Below are positions 5,916-9,989 of a stretch of 9,989 nucleotides of DNA, piece after piece. The notes under the pieces were generated by a model, which made no database searches, was not told the DNA's origin, and was given only the letters and a program-made list of their open reading frames with translations. The stretch spans positions 1 to 9,989 of the forward strand of contig CAMHMG010000111.1 in NCBI GenBank assembly GCA_946186175.1. The letters run 5' to 3'. Position 1 is the first letter of the stretch. Every line of letters starts with the position of its first letter. The translations under genes were made by a program, and so were the position numbers. Source of the stretch: an uncultured Clostridia bacterium. Its GTDB lineage: Bacteria; Bacillota; Clostridia; Lachnospirales; Lachnospiraceae.

Positions 5916-7508
5916 TTAAAGTTTACTGATATCACGTGGTATTTTTTTAAATGTAATATTCCATTTATTTAATTCACGTTCGCTCAAAGTACACAAATCC
6001 GCATATATAACATATGCCTCTGCTTTCGTTTTAATAGTATGTAAAAAATCACGATTTAATATTGTTATACTATTTCTTTCATAATTGAAATAGTATGCTA
6101 CATCCATATGGGTACCCATGTAAAATTTTTCGTCATCATTTCGATATGTAATGCTTTGCTTTGTTTCTGTAAAATATACATATTTACGAATCTCATCCTC
6201 TCCTATATTTTCATTGAGATTATCCCCACTAAATATAGGCTCCCCCAATTCGTAGAAACTAAAGTTTCCTCCTGTTCCGGCAACTTTTTTCTTTCCTTCT
6301 CCGTATCCATTTATTACTCTTTTAATGCGTTCAGCTGTAATATCATCTGCATAATTCTCCATCTCAATTAAAATACATTTCCGATTTCCTCCATCTTGTT
6401 TATTCATATTTAAAACAGCATGAGCTGTCGTACCTGAACCTGCAAATGAATCCAATATTATTGAATCAGGATCAGATGCTATATTAATTATAAGGTTTAA
6501 TAATTTAGTTGGTTTTGGAGTATCAAACGGAATCATCTCAGGAAAAATATCTTGTAGTTCTCTTTTTGCCTCCTGTGTGTGTCCAGCGTCTTTATATGAC
6601 CATATACTTTTAGGTACCATTCCGCCTTGAACTTCTTTCAAAAATAATTTTATAGCAGGAACATTATTCCCCGCTTCGCCAAATATTATTCTATTATCAG
6701 CCACCATTTTCCAAAAATCATCTTCCAACATTCTCCAATGGCTTCCCTTTGGTGGTGACACTATTCTTCCCGAGGGGGTTTTAATTGTATACATTAATCC
6801 TTCATGTCGCTCTCCACTAGCAAAAATAGGTCCTGTTCTCCATAATCCTCGTGGATCATTATCTGGGTTTTTATATTTATTATTACTCTCTTCCGAACGC
6901 GGGAGTAAATGTCTAATATTTTTCCAATCTTGTCCTGCTTTTGAATAAACTAAAGTATAATTATGCGCAGGAGAAATCGCTCCTGCGTTACTTCTGCCAT
7001 AAAAATTTTCCCAAATAATATTAGAAATAAATGATGTTGTCCCAAAAATCTCGTCGCAAATTAATTTTGCAAAATATACTTCATTATCATCTAAACTAAT
7101 AAAAATAGTACCATCCTCGCTAAGCAATCTTTCCAAAAGTTTAAGTCTGGGATACATCATACAAAGCCATTTATCATGACGAGTAAGATCTGCGCCTTCT
7201 GAACCTACTACTTCGCCAAGCCATTTTCTAATACGGGGATCATTTACATTATCATTATAAACCCAATTCTCATTTCCTGTATTATAAGGAGGATCTATAT
7301 AAATACATTTGATTCGCCCCTCATATTGTGGTAATAAAGATTTTAATGCAATTAGATTATCCCCATGAATAATCATATTTTCACTGCCATTATCATCCTC
7401 ATGTTGTCCATTTTCATCATAACTGTACTTGCGTTCCAAAACACAATACGGTACATCCAAATGATGATTTACTACTTTACTTTTTCCTATCCAGTCTAAT
7501 GTCGGCAT
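5916..7508 (-). CDS. mod: Type III restriction-modification enzyme, DNA methyltransferase subunit (Mod)
   Basis: This 530-residue S-adenosylmethionine-dependent adenine methyltransferase would recognise the target site for the whole complex and methylate one strand. Motifs come in the beta-class order: catalytic motif IV DPPYNTG at 72-78 comes before the SAM-binding motif I, DSFAGSGTT at 353-361. The segment LIIHGDNLIALKSLLP-type near residues 45-60 and the FISLDDNE stretch (136-143) are typical of type III Mod proteins. The region between about 165 and 345 holds the target recognition domain and fixes specificity, which cannot be read from sequence alone. The start ATG at 7508 has AAAGGAAG about 6 nt upstream. 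It is somewhat short for the family (often 600 or more) but shows no break. No simple-sequence tract that would suggest phase variation was seen. Confidence 0.95.
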   Translation of the reverse strand: MPTLDWIGKSKVVNHHLDVPYCVLERKYSYDENGQHEDDNGSENMIIHGDNLIALKSLLPQYEGRIKCIYIDPPYNTGNENWVYNDNVNDPRIRKWLGEVVGSEGADLTRHDKWLCMMYPRLKLLERLLSEDGTIFISLDDNEVYFAKLICDEIFGTTSFISNIIWENFYGRSNAGAISPAHNYTLVYSKAGQDWKNIRHLLPRSEESNNKYKNPDNDPRGLWRTGPIFASGERHEGLMYTIKTPSGRIVSPPKGSHWRMLEDDFWKMVADNRIIFGEAGNNVPAIKLFLKEVQGGMVPKSIWSYKDAGHTQEAKRELQDIFPEMIPFDTPKPTKLLNLIINIASDPDSIILDSFAGSGTTAHAVLNMNKQDGGNRKCILIEMENYADDITAERIKRVINGYGEGKKKVAGTGGNFSFYELGEPIFSGDNLNENIGEDEIRKYVYFTETKQSITYRNDDEKFYMGTHMDVAYYFNYERNSITILNRDFLHTIKTKAEAYVIYADLCTLSERELNKWNITFKKIPRDISKL

Positions 7509-7546
7509 ATTTTACTTCCTTTGCATTTTTATATTATTATTGCTAT

Positions 7547-9989
7547 TCAACTCTCTTTATCTAATATATTCCATATTCTTTTATAATCTTCTCCTGAAAT
7601 AATTCCTTTCGATTTTGCGAATGTTTCCCATTTGTATTCCGATAAATCATCTATCCATGCTCTAACATCATAAGAAGACTTATCATATATACTATTAACC
7701 TCTTTTTTATATTCGTCTCCCATCTCCTTTGCAATACTCCTTGGAACATTATTCATCCTCATTAAAATTGCTTCATCCGTATTAACACCATAATATATCA
7801 TTGCAGGTAAGTTTTCCATTATTCTTTTTTCTTCATCAGTTAATTGCTTTTCATCAACCCCTAACTTTTGAATAGAGGATAAGCCCCATGTTGCTGAGTT
7901 AACTAATTTGCTATAAATTGCTTTACAACACTCAGACATCGCATTTTCACTTTCGCCAAAGTATGTCTGCGATATTTCCTCTAGTGTTGTGCCATTTACC
8001 CAATCGGCAGTTAATTGCGCAATCCTATCACCTTGTAAATCGGCTCCACCGTTTGCAATTTTATTCATATCCTCTTTAATTTCAGGAATATTCAACATAA
8101 CACCAATAATATCTTTTAACTTACCATTATTTCCAAATAATTCCGATCCCTTTAAAACATCTTGCTTAATACCTAACTCCTTAATCTTATGGGCTGTACT
8201 TCTTAACGACTCCATAGAAAAACCAGTAGAATCTGAAAGTTTTGCCATTCCCTTATGTTCATTAAGTACGGTTCCATATTCCTTTACAGCATTTAACAGT
8301 ATCTTTTGCTTACCCACACTAATGCCAGAATATCCAAATGTACGTCTTAAAAACAAATCAGATTTTTGTTCAAATTCACCCAGATCATTACATTGGTTAA
8401 ACATATGAGTTATGTACTGTAAAAACTGGGACCATTCAGGTTTATAAAACTGTTCTGATAAATCAAATCGTTTGCCCAGCTCTATCGTATTTTCTGCAAT
8501 ACGCTGCAATTGAGAAACCAACTCACTTGTTGATTTCTTTACATATTGAGCTAATTTTTCAAGTTCATTATCTTTCTTATTATCGTTTGACGCACCAATT
8601 GATATTCCAACAATCCCTATATCATTTTGTCCTGCTCTTCCTGCCCTTCCTATCAGATTCAGAAAGTCTCGGATCGGCATTGTTTTATATGGATACGCAT
8701 ATGATGCCATAACAATTGTAGAAACAGGGAAATTAATTCCCTGTGATATTGTAGTCGTTGCGACCAATACATTAAGTTTACCTTTCTCCATTAACCATTC
8801 AACCAAAGATTTAACATCATCCGACAAACCAGAATGATGTACAGCAATACCCTTGTCTAACAATCGAACTAATTCAAATTTTTCGCCATATTCTGATGCA
8901 ATATATCTTTTTACAAGATTAACGTCTACGTCATCACATCTTAAATCTAGTTCATCATATAAATCGCCAGCCATTTTCCAACAATCTTTCACATGTCCGC
9001 CAATAACTAATACTCCTTTTCTTTCAACAAAACACTTTACTGAAGCAACAGAGACCTTCATCTTAGTTAATGCGCTTCTTGTTTCATCAAGTAATGCATC
9101 TCCTGATAGCATAAATTTTTTCTCGACCTGAATTTCAGAACTGCTTGTCAACATTGTCTGATATTGAAGATTCCAATTTCTACCTTTCCCTTGTGGATAA
9201 ATTGCACCCAATATACGTTTATTAGGCTTCCAATCCAAAGATAAACTTATGGATTTAGGACTATCCGCATCTAACCAATTAGCTATATCCTGACTGTTCT
9301 TTATAAATGGTGTAAGTAGCAGAAAGTTAGCTTTTGGACAATCATTTTTAATATTAGCCAACAAAATTTCTAGATTAATTCCTCTTTTTTCATCTTCGAT
9401 ATTATGAGCCTCATCAATAACTGCTAAAGCAAGAGGACGATTAATTTTATCCTCTATACCTTCCCTAATTAGTAAATTCATCTTTTCAGGTGTAACCACT
9501 AATACATCGAATCTACTTTGACTGTTTTCTAACATATTATCTTCAAAGGAATCTATTTCCAATGCACCACTCATCTTTTCAACCTTTATCCCAATTGCTG
9601 AAAAATCACGTTTCAATTTCGAAGAAACCTGATTAACTAGCGCACGTGTAGGTGCTATATATACAACCCATCCATTATCATCACTAAACTGATTCAGAGC
9701 TTGTAAAATTCTGAACTGTGCAATCAATGTTTTCCCACTTGATGTTGGCATATTCACCACAATAGCCTTATGTGCCGGATCTAATAGACCTTCATCCAAA
9801 ACAGCATGTTTTTGAGGATACATTAATTCAAATACGGCATTATCCTGTTGTGTAATATTACGCACAAATCTCGTAACCCTAGAATTTACTTTCTGTGTAA
9901 CCATCCATACGGAATTAGATATCATTTTCCGTATCATATACTTCATCATATAAAGAGTTAAATTAAGATGTATTATTCCACCTTCATCT
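7547..9989 (-). CDS. Ski2-like SF2 DEAH helicase, HamB-like candidate (5' end beyond window)
   Basis: This is an ATP-dependent nucleic acid helicase or translocase. Numbering from the ATG at 9949, the motifs are: I MPTSSGKT (67-74), Ia APTRAL (99-104), TPEK (153-156), II DEAH (179-182), HHSGL (371-375), ATTTISQGINFP (397-408) and VI NLIGRAGRAG (431-440). HHSGL with QGIN and GRAGR is typical of the Ski2/Hel308/Brr2 branch. Motif III, usually SAT, reads LLTPF (211-215). About 360 residues follow without an obvious nuclease motif. The frame is open upstream of 9949 to the window edge (DEGGIIHLNLTLY) and the ATG has no ribosome binding site, so the protein probably starts outside. It ends 38 bp before mod. 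The architecture fits HamB of Hachiman, whose HamA (DUF1837) partner would lie upstream; another R-M-linked helicase is the alternative. Confidence 0.85.
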   Translation of the reverse strand, partial: DEGGIIHLNLTLYMMKYMIRKMISNSVWMVTQKVNSRVTRFVRNITQQDNAVFELMYPQKHAVLDEGLLDPAHKAIVVNMPTSSGKTLIAQFRILQALNQFSDDNGWVVYIAPTRALVNQVSSKLKRDFSAIGIKVEKMSGALEIDSFEDNMLENSQSRFDVLVVTPEKMNLLIREGIEDKINRPLALAVIDEAHNIEDEKRGINLEILLANIKNDCPKANFLLLTPFIKNSQDIANWLDADSPKSISLSLDWKPNKRILGAIYPQGKGRNWNLQYQTMLTSSSEIQVEKKFMLSGDALLDETRSALTKMKVSVASVKCFVERKGVLVIGGHVKDCWKMAGDLYDELDLRCDDVDVNLVKRYIASEYGEKFELVRLLDKGIAVHHSGLSDDVKSLVEWLMEKGKLNVLVATTTISQGINFPVSTIVMASYAYPYKTMPIRDFLNLIGRAGRAGQNDIGIVGISIGASNDNKKDNELEKLAQYVKKSTSELVSQLQRIAENTIELGKRFDLSEQFYKPEWSQFLQYITHMFNQCNDLGEFEQKSDLFLRRTFGYSGISVGKQKILLNAVKEYGTVLNEHKGMAKLSDSTGFSMESLRSTAHKIKELGIKQDVLKGSELFGNNGKLKDIIGVMLNIPEIKEDMNKIANGGADLQGDRIAQLTADWVNGTTLEEISQTYFGESENAMSECCKAIYSKLVNSATWGLSSIQKLGVDEKQLTDEEKRIMENLPAMIYYGVNTDEAILMRMNNVPRSIAKEMGDEYKKEVNSIYDKSSYDVRAWIDDLSEYKWETFAKSKGIISGEDYKRIWNILDKES

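Noticed and set aside
5916..7508. Phase-variable mod gene
   Set aside because: Many type III mod genes switch by simple repeats, but no tandem di- to pentanucleotide tract was seen in or before this gene.
7989..8408. A plus-strand open frame of 139 codons
   Set aside because: It lies wholly inside the helicase gene on the other strand, has no ribosome binding site and no recognisable domain; its composition reflects the opposite coding strand.

Overview
The window is AT-rich, and every convincing gene lies on the minus strand. It looks like low-GC Firmicutes/Clostridia DNA. The Tn916-type excisionase, the tyrosine recombinase and the MacB/LolD-like ABC ATPase together suggest a Lachnospiraceae-like gut bacterium; that placement is inference, since no rRNA or marker gene is present.

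Read in the direction of transcription (high to low coordinates), the window opens with a three-gene defence-type operon. First is a Ski2-like superfamily 2 helicase (7547-9989) whose open frame runs off the right edge. Next is a type III DNA methyltransferase, mod (5916-7508), and then the type III restriction subunit, res (3249-5900), with an SF2 helicase core and a C-terminal PD-ExK nuclease. Gaps of 38 and 15 bp argue for one transcript. The first helicase resembles HamB of Hachiman; its partner HamA (DUF1837) would lie just outside the window. Mod and Res form a complete-looking type III restriction-modification pair.

Downstream of res is an unusual 850-bp region without an intact gene. 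It holds a small remnant broken by a one-base shift in an A-run (3059-3210), 17 same-orientation copies of an 8-bp motif close to TGTCGGCT spaced about 12 or 20 bp apart (2711-3014), a GC-richer block with two near-perfect palindromes (2579-2670), a minus-strand terminator (2516-2549) and a cluster of TGGCA/TGCCA inverted half-sites (2480-2516). It looks like a replication origin, or the relic of an initiator gene with internal iterons, belonging to a mobile element.

Next is the element's recombination module: a Tn916-type excisionase (2142-2384) and a tyrosine recombinase (1197-2042) that keeps its catalytic half but lacks the usual N-terminal arm-binding region. A set of GGTGTA repeats abuts the integrase stop codon, followed by several small inverted repeats and a strong minus-strand terminator (930-961). 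One end of the element, and its att site, probably lies between about 760 and 1140.

Beyond that is probable host chromosome: an ABC transporter ATPase (54-719) and the first 12 codons of what is probably its permease (1-36). The overall picture is a genomic island delivered by a tyrosine recombinase, carrying a helicase plus type III R-M defence cargo, inserted beside an ABC transporter operon. The truncated integrase suggests it may now be immobile.
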